Assembly: GCF_000717595.1 (NCBI RefSeq)
Contig: NZ_JNZO01000042.1
Location: forward strand, 1 to 62,825
Direction: 5' to 3'
Length of the DNA stretch: 62,825 bases
From: Streptomyces flavochromogenes
GTDB lineage: Bacteria > Actinomycetota > Actinomycetes > Streptomycetales > Streptomycetaceae
Translations under genes and position numbers: made by a program
Shown: positions 1 through 8,472 of the stretch, piece by piece
Position numbering within the stretch: position 1 is the first letter of the stretch
How the letters are laid out: the number at the start of each line of letters is the position of its first letter
Notes under the pieces: model-generated
What the model was told of the DNA's origin: nothing
What the model saw: only the letters and a program-made list of their open reading frames with translations
Database searches by the model: none

Positions 1-150
1 CGTCGGGGGCGGGGGCGGGGGCGGGGGGCGGGCTCGGACCTGGACATGGACCCGAGTCCGGACCACGGCCCTGACCGGGGCCCGGACCACGGCCCTGACC
101 GGGGCCCGGTGCGCGGCCCTGACCAGGGCCGTACGGAGTCCTAGGCGGCC
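1..150. repeat. G-rich tract and 24-bp tandem repeats at the left edge
   Basis: The first 30 bases are a G-rich tract built of GGGGGC units. A 24-bp unit beginning CCGGACCACGGCCCTGACC then occurs perfectly at 58-81 and 82-105, with a diverged third copy at 106-129. I see no gene in 1-250. Such tracts are common assembly break points, so this may also be a contig edge. Confidence 0.7.
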
Positions 151-250
151 GTGAGGGGAGTGGGCGCCGGAAGAGGCCGTCCACCGGGCGCGGCGCCTCA
201 GCCCGTGTGTCGCGTCAGCGCGTGTGTGACCTCAGCCCGCGTCCGACGCG

Positions 251-763
251 TCAGCCTGCGTGCGACTTCTCGGCTGCCGCCGCCTCGATGTGCTGGGCGG
301 CCTCGGTGGCGCTGTAGGAGGAGGCGAAGGTGAACGCGCGCGGGGACGGGCCGTTCGCCCGTAGCTCCGCCAGCCGTTCCAGGGCCTCGTCGACGCTCGG
401 GACGTGTCCGGCGGGGACCCACCACAGCACCAGGTGCGACTCGACGTGCCGTGCGAACCATTCGCGGCGCCGCCGCATCACCTCCAGGTGCCCGCTGCGG
501 TAGGCGAAGTCCCACAGGGCCTCCTGGGTCTCCCAGACGGACAGGTTGACGATGACGTCCTCGCCCGCCGGGCGCAGGGCGGTGGCGTCGGCCGCGCCGT
601 CCTCCACCAGCCGCCACACGAAGCCGGGTGTGCCGTCGGCGGCGGCGTTGACCGGATCGAGGAGCTCGACGAACGGCGCGAGGCGCGGGTCGTCGAGGGG
701 GTGGAGGAGCGTGGCGACGTTGAGCTGGGCGAGGTGGGCGACGGCGTGCGGGGATGCGGTCAT
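251..763 (-). CDS. DUF3291 domain protein
   Basis: A 170-residue soluble protein with no signal peptide or membrane segment. The Trp-rich core ([17 protein letters not shown], then a stretch around EWFARH and [17 protein letters not shown]) is the signature of the DUF3291 family, a dimeric alpha/beta-barrel fold related to antibiotic-biosynthesis monooxygenases. Its biochemical role is unknown. It starts at ATG 763 and lies 32 bases downstream of the ArsR-type regulator on the same strand, so the two are probably cotranscribed and this protein may be the regulator's target. Confidence 0.8.
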   Translation of the reverse strand: MTASPHAVAHLAQLNVATLLHPLDDPRLAPFVELLDPVNAAADGTPGFVWRLVEDGAADATALRPAGEDVIVNLSVWETQEALWDFAYRSGHLEVMRRRREWFARHVESHLVLWWVPAGHVPSVDEALERLAELRANGPSPRAFTFASSYSATEAAQHIEAAAAEKSHAG

Positions 764-795
764 GGCCTCATCCCAGCACGGCGTGGTTTTCTATG

Positions 796-1503
796 TCAAT
801 GATCGTTGTTTTTAGAAGCTTCGACCACCACGCAGCACGCGCCCGGCCGGGCGTCCATGCGGGCGCGTACGGCGCCGTCCACGCCCAGCAGGCCCTCCAG
901 GAGTGCGAGGTTCATGCCGCAGACCAGGGGTGGGAAGCGCTCGGCGACGGCGTGGAAGGGGCAGTTGCGCATACGGAGGGTCGTGCCGGCGGCGCCTTGG
1001 GTGCCCTCGGCGCGCTCGGCGTGTTCGGGGGCTTCCAGGTGCGGTTCGTAGCCGCGTGCCGCCAGCGTCTTCATGGCCTCCTCCAGGCCGCCGCAGGGCG
1101 CCGCCGAGCCGCGCAGCTCCTCGCCCCGGCGGCGGGCGGCCGCGCACAGCCCGGCGTCGAGCCCGGCCTGCTCGGCCGCCTCGGCGAGCAGCTCGGCGGC
1201 GGTGCGGTAGTCGCGGGCCGGCAGGGACACGGACCGCTCGGCCCGCGCACGCGTGTAGACCTTGGCGGGGCGGCCGGCCCCTGGCCCCGAGCGGCCTGTC
1301 AGGCGGCGGCTGCCGCTCTCCAGGAGCCCGACGTCGGTCAGCTTGTCCAGGTGGTGCGCGGCGAGCGTGCGCGCCACCCCGGCGGCCTCGGCTGCCTCGT
1401 TGCGCCCGACCTCGCGGCCCTGTGCCACCACGTACTCGTACAGGCGGCGCCGTACCGGATCCTGCAGCATGGCGATCGCGTCGATGTCCTGCGTGTCCTC
1501 CAT
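796..1503 (-). CDS. ArsR-type winged-helix regulator with C-terminal cysteine motif
   Basis: 235 residues. The N-terminal third is a winged helix ([11 protein letters not shown], then [18 protein letters not shown] as recognition helix) of the ArsR/DeoR-like type. The C-terminal part carries NCPFH, a second Cys 14 residues later (LVCGMN) and a CC pair near the end (GACCVV). This resembles the SufR group, which binds an Fe-S cluster through C-terminal cysteines, so metal or redox sensing is likely but unproven. A TAGAAT -10 hexamer (minus strand, 1510-1515) ends 6 bases before ATG 1503, suggesting a leaderless transcript. TTCTA (1511-1515) and TAGAA (1536-1540) flank the promoter as a possible operator. 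Confidence 0.75.
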   Translation of the reverse strand: MEDTQDIDAIAMLQDPVRRRLYEYVVAQGREVGRNEAAEAAGVARTLAAHHLDKLTDVGLLESGSRRLTGRSGPGAGRPAKVYTRARAERSVSLPARDYRTAAELLAEAAEQAGLDAGLCAAARRRGEELRGSAAPCGGLEEAMKTLAARGYEPHLEAPEHAERAEGTQGAAGTTLRMRNCPFHAVAERFPPLVCGMNLALLEGLLGVDGAVRARMDARPGACCVVVEASKNNDH

Positions 1504-1601
1504 TCGGCCATTCTAGGAACAACGCAGGTTGGAGATAGAACGTCTCCACGCCGGGGCCCCGCGCCGTGGGGCCGAGAGCGGGACGGGGGCCGGGGCCGGG
1601 A

Positions 1602-2207
1602 TCACGGCCCGCGCCAGATGTTGGCGAAGGCGGTGTTCTCGATGGTCCGCCTCTGGCGTACGGCTTCGAGTTCCATCACCGCGTCGTGGACGACGGCGAC
1701 CACGGTCGTCACCGCCTCGTCCTCGAGGCCGGACTCGTCGTCGGACCGTCCGCTGTCGATGCCCACGGTCGAGGCGAGGGCGGCCAGGACGGGTTCGTTC
1801 TCGTCCCAGCGGTCGGCGGCCCGGCGGCTCGCGGGCGTGTCGGCCGGTTCCAGGCGTTCCGGCCCGAAGGGCAGCAGGCCGCTCCGCTTCCGTGTCAGCT
1901 CGCCGGCGCCCTCCAGGGCGGCCCGGTACGCGTCCGCGAGGTCGCGGCCCCGGCGCCACAGCCAGTCCTCGACGAGCTCGTACGGCTCCTGGCGGGAGAG
2001 CTCCGCCGCGGCCTCGCCGAGGAGCCGGTCGTCCGGCGCCGACGGCTCGCCCGGCACGATGCGGTCGTCCTCCACGGTGACGGCCCCGGCGCCGAGGAGA
2101 TCGATCAGCTCGGCTCCCGCGAGTGCGAGCGACAGGTCCCCCTGGCCCACGGAACGGTCCGGCCTCGGGTCCGTGGCGATGATGAACAGGTCTTTCGCCG
2201 TGGTCAT
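1602..2207 (-). CDS. GPP34 (GOLPH3-like) family protein
   Basis: 201 residues from ATG 2207, chosen because GGGGAG lies just upstream; an in-frame ATG 27 bases earlier has no ribosome site. The protein begins [12 protein letters not shown] and continues with [16 protein letters not shown], typical of bacterial GPP34 proteins, the family of the Golgi phosphoinositide-binding protein GOLPH3. Streptomyces carries many paralogues of unknown function, sometimes near secondary-metabolism or membrane genes. It is monocistronic here and divergent from recA. Confidence 0.8.
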   Translation of the reverse strand: MTTAKDLFIIATDPRPDRSVGQGDLSLALAGAELIDLLGAGAVTVEDDRIVPGEPSAPDDRLLGEAAAELSRQEPYELVEDWLWRRGRDLADAYRAALEGAGELTRKRSGLLPFGPERLEPADTPASRRAADRWDENEPVLAALASTVGIDSGRSDDESGLEDEAVTTVVAVVHDAVMELEAVRQRRTIENTAFANIWRGP

Positions 2208-2473
2208 GAAGGCTCCCCTCGGAGACGTCGACAAAGGTGCGCTCCCGCCCCGCCGGCCGGCCCCGTCCAGGGTCGGTCGGGTGACAGGCGGCTGCCACGA
2301 TCAGTATCGCCCCCTGCCCGCACGCCCGAAGCCCCTTCGCGGGAACGGGAGTTCCGCCCGGCGGTCGGGCGCGCGTGCCTCTGGTCGTCGCGCTCGGGAT
2401 TCGGTCGCGCGCTACCGGGGGCCGGTGGTGCCGGGGCGTCGCGACACGTCGGCGTGTCGACCGGCGAGCGTGC

Positions 2474-2503
2474 TTGACACCAAAATCGAACATCCATTCT
2501 CAT
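2474..2503 (+). promoter_or_regulatory. recA SOS promoter with LexA-type box
   Basis: A consensus TTGACA -35 lies at 2474-2479. It is followed by TCGAACATCCATTCT at 2486-2500, whose core matches the Cheo/LexA-type box known upstream of Streptomyces recA (actinobacterial LexA consensus TCGAAC-N4-GTTCGA, right half imperfect here). The box covers the spacer and the likely -10 around 2497-2502, where LexA would block RNA polymerase. The rest of 2208-2640 holds no gene. Confidence 0.7.
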
Positions 2504-2591
2504 GGAAGCCCGGCCCCTGGAATCTCGGGCTCGTCGCCGAGTTGTCCACAGGCTGGAGGGGACGTCGGGGCCCATTGTCAGTGGCAGGGGT

Positions 2592-2597
2592 TAGCGT
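2592..2597 (+). promoter_or_regulatory. possible second recA -10 element
   Basis: TAGCGT, a good Streptomyces -10 hexamer, ends 7 bases before an in-frame ATG at 2605. Transcription from it would give a nearly leaderless message and a RecA extended by 12 residues ([12 protein letters not shown]). No good -35 is visible at proper spacing, so this is weak. Confidence 0.3.
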
Positions 2598-2640
2598 CTT
2601 TCACATGAAGCGATCGACTCAAGCAAACCGGGTGGAACCC

Positions 2641-3774
2641 ATGGCAGGAACCGACCGCGAGAAGGCGCTCGACGCCGCGCTCGCACAGATTGAACGCCAA
2701 TTCGGCAAGGGCGCCGTGATGCGCATGGGCGACCGCACCCAGGAGCCGATCGAGGTGATCCCGACCGGATCGACCGCCCTCGACATCGCCCTCGGCGTCG
2801 GCGGCCTGCCGCGCGGCCGTGTCGTCGAGGTCTACGGCCCGGAGTCCTCCGGCAAGACGACCCTGACCCTGCACGCGGTGGCCAACGCCCAGAAGGCCGG
2901 CGGCCAGGTGGCCTTCGTGGACGCCGAGCACGCCCTCGACCCCGAGTACGCCAAGAAGCTCGGCGTCGACATCGACAACCTCATCCTGTCCCAGCCGGAC
3001 AACGGCGAGCAGGCCCTCGAGATCGTCGACATGCTGGTCCGCTCCGGCGCCCTCGACCTGATCGTCATCGACTCCGTCGCCGCGCTCGTCCCGCGCGCGG
3101 AGATCGAGGGCGAGATGGGCGACTCCCACGTCGGCCTCCAGGCCCGACTGATGAGCCAGGCGCTCCGGAAGATCACCAGCGCGCTCAACCAGTCCAAGAC
3201 CACCGCGATCTTCATCAACCAGCTCCGCGAGAAGATCGGCGTGATGTTCGGCTCGCCGGAGACCACGACCGGTGGCCGCGCCCTGAAGTTCTACGCCTCG
3301 GTGCGCCTCGACATCCGCCGTATCGAGACCCTCAAGGACGGCACGGACGCGGTCGGCAACCGCACCCGCGTCAAGGTCGTCAAGAACAAGGTCGCGCCCC
3401 CCTTCAAGCAGGCCGAGTTCGACATCCTCTACGGCCAGGGCATCAGCCGCGAGGGCGGTCTGATCGACATGGGCGTGGAGCACGGCTTCGTCCGCAAGGC
3501 CGGTGCCTGGTACACGTACGAGGGCGACCAGCTCGGCCAGGGCAAGGAGAACGCCCGTAACTTCCTGAAGGACAACCCCGACCTCGCCGACGAGATCGAG
3601 AAGAAGATCAAGGAGAAGCTGGGCGTCGGCGTCCGGCCCGAGGCCGCCAAGGCCGAGACGGCGACGGACGCGGCCGCCGCGGACACCGCCGGCACGGACG
3701 ACGCCGCCAAGAGCGTCCCGGCACCCGCGAGCAAGACCGCGAAGGCGACCAAGGCCACCGCGGTCAAGAGCTGA
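2641..3774 (+). CDS. recA: recombinase RecA
   Basis: 377 residues. RecA forms ATP-dependent filaments on single-stranded DNA, drives homologous strand exchange and activates LexA self-cleavage. The sequence shows the Walker A motif GPESSGKTT near residue 70, the Walker B strand [15 protein letters not shown], the L1/L2 DNA-binding loops ([19 protein letters not shown] and [20 protein letters not shown]) and a long Ala/Lys/Thr/Asp-rich tail after about residue 330, typical of Streptomyces. The ATG at 2641 gives the conserved actinobacterial N-terminus [14 protein letters not shown]; the frame stays open far upstream only because of the high G+C. recX follows after 4 bases. Confidence 0.99.
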   Translation: MAGTDREKALDAALAQIERQFGKGAVMRMGDRTQEPIEVIPTGSTALDIALGVGGLPRGRVVEVYGPESSGKTTLTLHAVANAQKAGGQVAFVDAEHALDPEYAKKLGVDIDNLILSQPDNGEQALEIVDMLVRSGALDLIVIDSVAALVPRAEIEGEMGDSHVGLQARLMSQALRKITSALNQSKTTAIFINQLREKIGVMFGSPETTTGGRALKFYASVRLDIRRIETLKDGTDAVGNRTRVKVVKNKVAPPFKQAEFDILYGQGISREGGLIDMGVEHGFVRKAGAWYTYEGDQLGQGKENARNFLKDNPDLADEIEKKIKEKLGVGVRPEAAKAETATDAAAADTAGTDDAAKSVPAPASKTAKATKATAVKS

Positions 3775-3778
3775 ACCA

Positions 3779-4345
3779 GTGACCGGTCGCACCGAATGGC
3801 CGGGTGACAGCCCCGACTCGTCGAGGGCCGAGAAGGAGCTGTCACCCCAGGACCCGGCTGAGCGGGCGCGGGCGATCTGCCTGCGCCTGCTCACCGGGAA
3901 CCCCCGCACGCGCAAGCAGCTCGCCGACGCACTGCGCAAGCGGGAGATCCCCGACGAGGTGGCCGAGGAGGTCCTCTCCCGCTTCGAGGACGTCGGGCTC
4001 ATCGACGACGCCGCCTTCGCGGGGGCCTGGGTGGAGTCCCGCCACCACGGCCGGGGCCTCGCCCGGCGGGCGCTCGCCCGCGAGCTGCGGACCAAGGGCG
4101 TCGAGCCGGCCCTCATCCAGGAGGCGGTGGAGCAGCTCGACTCCGACCAGGAGGAGGCCACCGCGCGGGAGCTCGTCGCCCGCAAGTTGCGCGCCACCCG
4201 CGGTCTCGACCGCGACCGGCGCCTGAGACGGCTCGCCGGGATGCTGGCCCGCAAGGGCTATCCCGAGGGCATGGCCCTCCGCGTCGTCCGACAGGCGCTG
4301 GAGGCCGAGGGCGAGGACACGGACGGGCTCGACGAGTCCTTCTGA
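3779..4345 (+). CDS. recX: RecA regulator RecX
   Basis: 188 residues from a GTG start 4 bases after the recA stop, so translation is probably coupled. RecX binds the RecA filament and inhibits its recombinase and ATPase activity. The protein has the family's three tandem three-helix repeats: AICLRLLTGNPRTRKQLADAL, then VGLIDDAAFAGAWVESR.HHGRG..RRALARELRTKGV, and the C-terminal block RRLAGMLARKGYPEGMALRVV. The N-terminal 25 residues are a variable acidic extension. A hairpin overlaps the stop codon and ends the recA-recX unit. Confidence 0.96.
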   Translation: MTGRTEWPGDSPDSSRAEKELSPQDPAERARAICLRLLTGNPRTRKQLADALRKREIPDEVAEEVLSRFEDVGLIDDAAFAGAWVESRHHGRGLARRALARELRTKGVEPALIQEAVEQLDSDQEEATARELVARKLRATRGLDRDRRLRRLAGMLARKGYPEGMALRVVRQALEAEGEDTDGLDESF

Positions 4346-4363
4346 TCCCCGGGGGAGATCAGA
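4341..4363. terminator. bidirectional terminator after recX
   Basis: TCTGATC (4341-4347) and GATCAGA (4357-4363) form a perfect 7-bp stem around a C4/G4 inner pairing. The hairpin includes the recX TGA stop and lies between convergent genes (recX and the rhodanese gene). There is no U-tract, as is usual in Streptomyces. Confidence 0.7.
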
Positions 4364-4389
4364 AGGACACGTCCCGTCCCGTCCGGGGC

Positions 4390-4806
4390 TCAGCCCCGTG
4401 TCGTCGGCAGCAGGACCGGGAGGCCCGCCGCCTTCCAGGCCTGGAAGCCGCCGATGAGGTCGGTCGCCCGGTTCAGGCCCAGGCGGCGCAGGGACTCGGC
4501 CGCGAGGGAGGAGGCGTAGCCCTCGTTGCAGAGGACCACCACCAGCAGGTCGTGACCGGTCGCCTCCGGTGCCCGGTGGCTGCCCAGCGGGTCCAGCCGC
4601 CACTCCAGTTCGTTGCGCTCCACCACCAGCGCGCCCGGGATCAGACCGTCCCGTTCGCGCAGGGCCGCGTAGCGCGTGTCCACCAGGAGCGCTTGACCCG
4701 TCTCGTACGCCTCGTAGGCGGCCCGCGGCTCGATCCGGTCGAGGCCGGACCTGACCCGCTCCAGGAGCTCGTCGATGCCGACGCGGTCGTTGTCGCTGTC
4801 GCTCAC
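4390..4806 (-). CDS. rhodanese-like sulfurtransferase
   Basis: 138 residues, one rhodanese domain. The catalytic cysteine is in CNEGYASSLAAESL near residue 93, the usual active-site loop followed by the Ser/Ala helix; the conserved LVDTRYAALRERDGLIPGAL segment precedes it. It would transfer sulfane sulfur from a persulfide donor to cyanide or a protein thiol. The GTG start overlaps the stop of the upstream cysteine dioxygenase by four bases, so the pair acts together in cysteine and sulfur disposal. Confidence 0.92.
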   Translation of the reverse strand: MSDSDNDRVGIDELLERVRSGLDRIEPRAAYEAYETGQALLVDTRYAALRERDGLIPGALVVERNELEWRLDPLGSHRAPEATGHDLLVVVLCNEGYASSLAAESLRRLGLNRATDLIGGFQAWKAAGLPVLLPTTRG

Positions 4807-5396
4807 TGCCAGTCCTCCGGGCGTTCGACCTGCTCGAGGCGGAGCACCGCGCCCGTCCGGCTGAAGCGCCGGATCAGCGGGAGCGGCGGATAGTAGGCGT
4901 GCACCGACACCGCGTGGGTGTCGGGGGACCCGTTGAGCACCTCGTGCACATGGTGACGGCCGAAGGCGCGGCCGCCGCCCTCCCCGAGCCGGCGGGAGCG
5001 GTCGAGGCCGTCGGCGAGTTCCAGGGTCCTCCAGCCGCTCGCCGGCAGCCGGACCGCCAGCGCGTTCTCGGTCAGGGTGCCGCGCGCGGTGGCGAAGGCG
5101 CCCAGTGACTCGGCGTGGTCGTGCCAGCCCGTGCCCGTGCCGGGCGGCCAGCCGATGAGCCAGGCCTCGCTGCCACCGGGGCCTTCGAGCCGTACCCAGG
5201 TGCGGCCCTCGGGGTCGAGCGGCAGGGAGTCGACCAGGTCCCGGTCCGCCGCCGTGCGCCGGACGAAGTCGAGCAGGTGGGCCGCCGTCGGTGCGCCGGG
5301 GGGCGGGGTGGCGGGAGAGGAGGGGGAGTCGGCTGAGGCGTCGGGGGAGGGCTCGGCCGGGGCACTCAGGGGGCGTGCGGGGGCGGGTTGAGACAC
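4803..5396 (-). CDS. cysteine dioxygenase family protein
   Basis: 197 residues from GTG 5396, chosen because AGGA sits 9 bases upstream; the frame is open to 5573 but the extension is low-complexity Arg/Pro. This cupin-fold Fe(II) enzyme oxidises cysteine to cysteine sulfinate. The iron-binding histidines are visible in GTGWHDHAESLGAF and in GRHHVHEVLN. It is the first gene of a two-gene unit with the rhodanese and lies 103 bases downstream of a Cys-rich leader peptide, so expression is probably raised when Cys-tRNA is charged or lowered when it is not. Confidence 0.92.
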   Translation of the reverse strand: MSQPAPARPLSAPAEPSPDASADSPSSPATPPPGAPTAAHLLDFVRRTAADRDLVDSLPLDPEGRTWVRLEGPGGSEAWLIGWPPGTGTGWHDHAESLGAFATARGTLTENALAVRLPASGWRTLELADGLDRSRRLGEGGGRAFGRHHVHEVLNGSPDTHAVSVHAYYPPLPLIRRFSRTGAVLRLEQVERPEDWQ

Positions 5397-5499
5397 GGGT
5401 GACCGTCCTGGATTCGCTGAGAGCGCGCGGCGGCAGCGCGGCACACGGGCGTACCTGGACGTACGGCGGTGGCGGGGCGCGCGCGGGGAAGGGGCGAGA

Positions 5500-5571
5500 T
5501 CAGCAGGACGGGCGACACACGCAGCCCGCATAGCGGACGAGGTCCATATGGACCCTCCGCCACAGGCGCAC
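5500..5571 (-). CDS. cysteine-rich leader peptide for the cysteine dioxygenase unit
   Basis: A 23-codon reading frame starting at GTG 5571 (or ATG 5547 for a 15-residue form). The peptide reads MRLWRRVHMDLVRYAGC, followed by V-C-R-P-S-C and stop, so three of the last seven residues are cysteine. The RRxHxDL core matches the family annotated in Streptomyces as putative leader peptide upstream of sulfur genes. In mycobacteria, polycysteine short ORFs upstream of operons act as cysteine-responsive attenuators. The 103 bases to the dioxygenase GTG include a small hairpin (CGTAC...GTACG, about 5451-5465) that could take part in switching. Confidence 0.75.
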   Translation of the reverse strand: MRLWRRVHMDLVRYAGCVCRPSC

Positions 5572-5618
5572 ATCGGTGTCGGTCACGCTCCGGAGTACAC
5601 CATGCGCGCCGATGGGAA

Positions 5619-7388
5619 TCAATGGATGTCCGCTGTGCGGTCACTCCCCGTGGACACTCCGGTGGCCCCCACCTTCGCCGCGGACTTCGCTCCGGACTTC
5701 GTCCCGGCCTTCGACGCCGCCTTCGTCCCTGCCTCGGCTCGGGGGTCCGTCCCGGTCTCCGGACCCTCCTCCGGCTCGTCGGTCGGCGAGCCGCCCCGGG
5801 CCGCGTCGGCGGCAGCGTAGAGCTCCGCAGGGTGGACCCCGGCGAAGGCCGCGACGAGATGACCGTCGGGCCGTACAAGCAGGACGGCGTGGGCGGGGGC
5901 ACCCGGGTAGGCCTCCGTCACCAGGACCTCGGCCTTCGCCGGGAGGGCGGCGACCGCCTCTTCGAGCCGGGGCATCACCCCGGCGCCGCGCCAGTGCCGC
6001 CGGTCCCACACCCCGGTGCCGGGGGCGACCAGGAGGACCAGGAGGCGGCCCTGACCGAGCCGGTCCCGGAGCCGTACGGTCGTGCCGTCGGGGGCGGTCA
6101 CGCGGACGTCCTCGACCGGGGCCCCCTCCGGGGTCCCGACCGGGGTCCGGCCCTCGGTGTACGGAGGCGCGAGGGGGGAGTGGGGGTACGCCGGGGGCGC
6201 GCCGAGCGGGCCGCGCCCCACGTGGCCGTCGGTGAGGAGCGCGTCATGGCCGCGCGTGGCCCCCGGAAGGTACGTCCGCAGGCCGCCACCGCCCCGCAGC
6301 ACCGGCAGCGACTGGTCGGCGCCGCGCAGCCGGTGGGCGACGGCCGCGCGTCGCTCGCTCTGGTAGCTGTCGAGCAGCCGCTCGGAGGCGCCGTGGTGCC
6401 AGGTGTGGGCGAGCTTCCAGGCGAGGTTGTCGACGTCCCGCAACCCTTCGTCGAGGCCCTGGGTGCCGACCGCGCCCAGCAGGTGCGCCGCGTCGCCGGC
6501 GAGGAGGACACGGTCGACCCGCCAGCGCCGGGCGAGCCGGTGGTGGAGGGTGTGGACGCCGGTGTCGATGAGTTCGTACGGGGGTGTCACGCCGTCGCAC
6601 CAGCCGGCCAGGGTCTCGCGGATCCGGGCGACCAGCGCGTCGGGAGTGACGAGGTCGCCCCGGGGCGGCAGCAGCCAGTCGATCCGCCACACCCCGTCGG
6701 GCAGCGGGCGGGCGGTGATCTCGTCGGAGGCGCCGCGCCACGACGGCTGACGGTGCAGCAGGGCCTCGCCGGGCCAGGGGAGTTCGGTGCGGAGCGCGGC
6801 GACCGCGTGCCGTTCCACGGCCGTACGGCCCGGGAAGCGGATGCCGAGCAGTTTGCGCACGGTCGAGCGGGCGCCGTCGCAGCCGACGAGATGGCTCCCG
6901 CGCCACCAGGTGCCCGCCGGGCCCCGGGTGTGGGCGACGACGCCGTCGCGGTCCTGCTCGATGGTGTCGAGCCGGGCCTCGGCGACGAGCCGGATCAGCT
7001 TCTGGTGGGCGATGGCGTCGCGCAGCCCGCGCGCGAGGGCGTGCTGCGGGATGTGCAGCGGCGCGGCCGGGGCCGAGGGCGCGGCGGGGTCCTCGGACCA
7101 CTCCTCCGTACCGCCGAGTCCCAGGTCGAGGGTGAGGTGGCGGACGACCTGGCGGCGGCGCATGCCGCGCCAGCCGACCCAGCGGACACCCTCGTCACGC
7201 AGGGTGGTGCAGCCGAGCCGCTCGACCATCGCGGCCATGTCGGCGCGCAGCACGACGCTGCGGGCGGGGCGTGGTTCGTCCTTGCCCGAGCCCTCGTCGA
7301 GGACGATGCTGGGCACGCCCTGCGCGGCGAGCGCGAGGGAGAGCGCGAGGCCCACCGGCCCCGCGCCCACGATGATCACCGGGTCCAC
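5619..7388 (-). CDS. FAD-dependent aromatic-type monooxygenase
   Basis: 589 residues from GTG 7388, which has AGGAG 7 bases upstream; earlier in-frame codons lack a site. It belongs to the PheA/TfdB-type flavoprotein hydroxylases: the N-terminal dinucleotide fold IIVGAGPVGLALSLALAAQG, a mid-protein DG-type motif in LVGCDGARSTVRKLLG, and the second FAD motif VLLAGDAAHLLGAVGTQGLDEGLRDVDNLAWKLA near residue 300 (given here as landmarks). A C-terminal thioredoxin-like domain (LLVLLVAPGTGVW, then LLVRPDGHLVAAFAG) follows, as in phenol hydroxylases. The last 45 residues are a low-complexity Ala/Lys/Thr/Gly tail. The substrate is unknown. Confidence 0.88.
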   Translation of the reverse strand: MDPVIIVGAGPVGLALSLALAAQGVPSIVLDEGSGKDEPRPARSVVLRADMAAMVERLGCTTLRDEGVRWVGWRGMRRRQVVRHLTLDLGLGGTEEWSEDPAAPSAPAAPLHIPQHALARGLRDAIAHQKLIRLVAEARLDTIEQDRDGVVAHTRGPAGTWWRGSHLVGCDGARSTVRKLLGIRFPGRTAVERHAVAALRTELPWPGEALLHRQPSWRGASDEITARPLPDGVWRIDWLLPPRGDLVTPDALVARIRETLAGWCDGVTPPYELIDTGVHTLHHRLARRWRVDRVLLAGDAAHLLGAVGTQGLDEGLRDVDNLAWKLAHTWHHGASERLLDSYQSERRAAVAHRLRGADQSLPVLRGGGGLRTYLPGATRGHDALLTDGHVGRGPLGAPPAYPHSPLAPPYTEGRTPVGTPEGAPVEDVRVTAPDGTTVRLRDRLGQGRLLVLLVAPGTGVWDRRHWRGAGVMPRLEEAVAALPAKAEVLVTEAYPGAPAHAVLLVRPDGHLVAAFAGVHPAELYAAADAARGGSPTDEPEEGPETGTDPRAEAGTKAASKAGTKSGAKSAAKVGATGVSTGSDRTADIH

Positions 7389-7503
7389 GGCGCGGCTCCT
7401 GAAGGCCGGACGGTCATGGGGGCAGCACATCTGAGTGTGGCACGAGCCCGGTGCTTGATCACAGACCGTATGCAACCCACTGAGGGTGCTTGCGTCAAGC
7501 GAC

Positions 7504-7555
7504 GGGGTGGGCGCGGTGCGGCTGACCTGAAGTCAGTACCGCTCCGGCCCACCCC
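7504..7555. terminator. long hairpin downstream of the glu operon
   Basis: A multi-part hairpin: GGGGTGGGC (7504-7512) pairs with GCCCACCCC (7547-7555), GCGGT (7513-7517) with ACCGC (7538-7542), and CTGAC (7522-7526) with GTCAG (7532-7536) around a 5-base loop. It lies 27 bases past the gluD stop and probably terminates gluABCD. Confidence 0.75.
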
Positions 7556-7581
7556 TGTTGTCCCACGGACCCCGGGAGGGG

Positions 7582-8472
7582 TCAGGCGCCGCTGACGGCG
7601 TCGCTCTTCACGTCGGTGGGTCCGCCCTGTGCCGGGATGGCCACCGCGGCGGACTTCCTGCCCCGGCGCAGGCGCCTCTCCAGGCGCCCGGCGAGGTGGG
7701 TGACGATCGCGTTGATGATGATGTAGATCAGCGCGATGACGGTGAAGGTGGCGATCGTGTTGGCGCCGTAGTTGGCCGTGATCTGCCGGTTCTGGCTGAG
7801 CAGCTCGGCGTATCCGAGCAGCGCGCCGCCGAGCGCCGTGTCCTTGACGATCACGACGAGCTGGCTGACCAGTGCGGGGAGCATGACGGTGACGGCCTGC
7901 GGCAGCAGGATGTACGTCATGGTCTGGCCCTTGCGCATGCCGAGCGCCTCGGCCGCGTCGCCCTGGCCGCGGGGCAGCGAGAGCACACCGGCCTTGACGA
8001 CCTCGGCGATCACGGAGGCGTTGTAGAGCACCAGACCGGTGACGACCGCGTACAGCGGGCGGAAGTCGGAGCTGACCGTCGTGAACTCGCGGTACAGAGC
8101 GGCCGCGAACATCATCAGGAGCAGCACCGGGATGGCGCGGAAGAACTCCACGACCGCGCCCACGGGGACCCGCACCCAACGGTGGTCGGAGAGCCGGCCG
8201 ATGCCGAGGAGGGCTCCGAGGGGCAGCGCGATCAGGATGGACAGCGCGGCGGCCTTGAGGGTCTCCGTCAGGCCGGGCAGCAGATAGGTCGTCCAGACCC
8301 GGGAGTCGGTGACGAACGGACTCCACTTGTCCGCGGCCAGCTGGTTCTTGTCGTTGAGGGCCGCCAGGACCCACCACGCCACCAGGGCGAGGACCGCGAG
8401 GAAGACGATCGTGAAGAGGACGTTGCGCCGCCTTGCGCGCGGTCCGGGGGTGTCGTACAGGACGGAACTCAT
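7582..8472 (-). CDS. gluD: glutamate ABC transporter permease GluD
   Basis: 296 residues, inner-membrane permease of the HisMQ/GlnP type. An N-terminal helix (VLFTIVFLAVLALVAWWVLA) is followed by the transporter core with the coupling EAA-type motif near EALGMRKGQTMTYILLPQA and several hydrophobic helices. It would form a heterodimeric channel with GluC, driven by GluA. Its ATG overlaps the gluC stop by four bases. The C-terminal 25 residues are a charged cytoplasmic tail. Confidence 0.95.
   Translation of the reverse strand: MSSVLYDTPGPRARRRNVLFTIVFLAVLALVAWWVLAALNDKNQLAADKWSPFVTDSRVWTTYLLPGLTETLKAAALSILIALPLGALLGIGRLSDHRWVRVPVGAVVEFFRAIPVLLLMMFAAALYREFTTVSSDFRPLYAVVTGLVLYNASVIAEVVKAGVLSLPRGQGDAAEALGMRKGQTMTYILLPQAVTVMLPALVSQLVVIVKDTALGGALLGYAELLSQNRQITANYGANTIATFTVIALIYIIINAIVTHLAGRLERRLRRGRKSAAVAIPAQGGPTDVKSDAVSGA

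Noticed and set aside
754..2640. Open frame continuous with recA for 629 codons upstream
   Set aside because: It reads through the antisense of two minus-strand genes and the recA promoter; codon bias and family alignment place the start at 2641.
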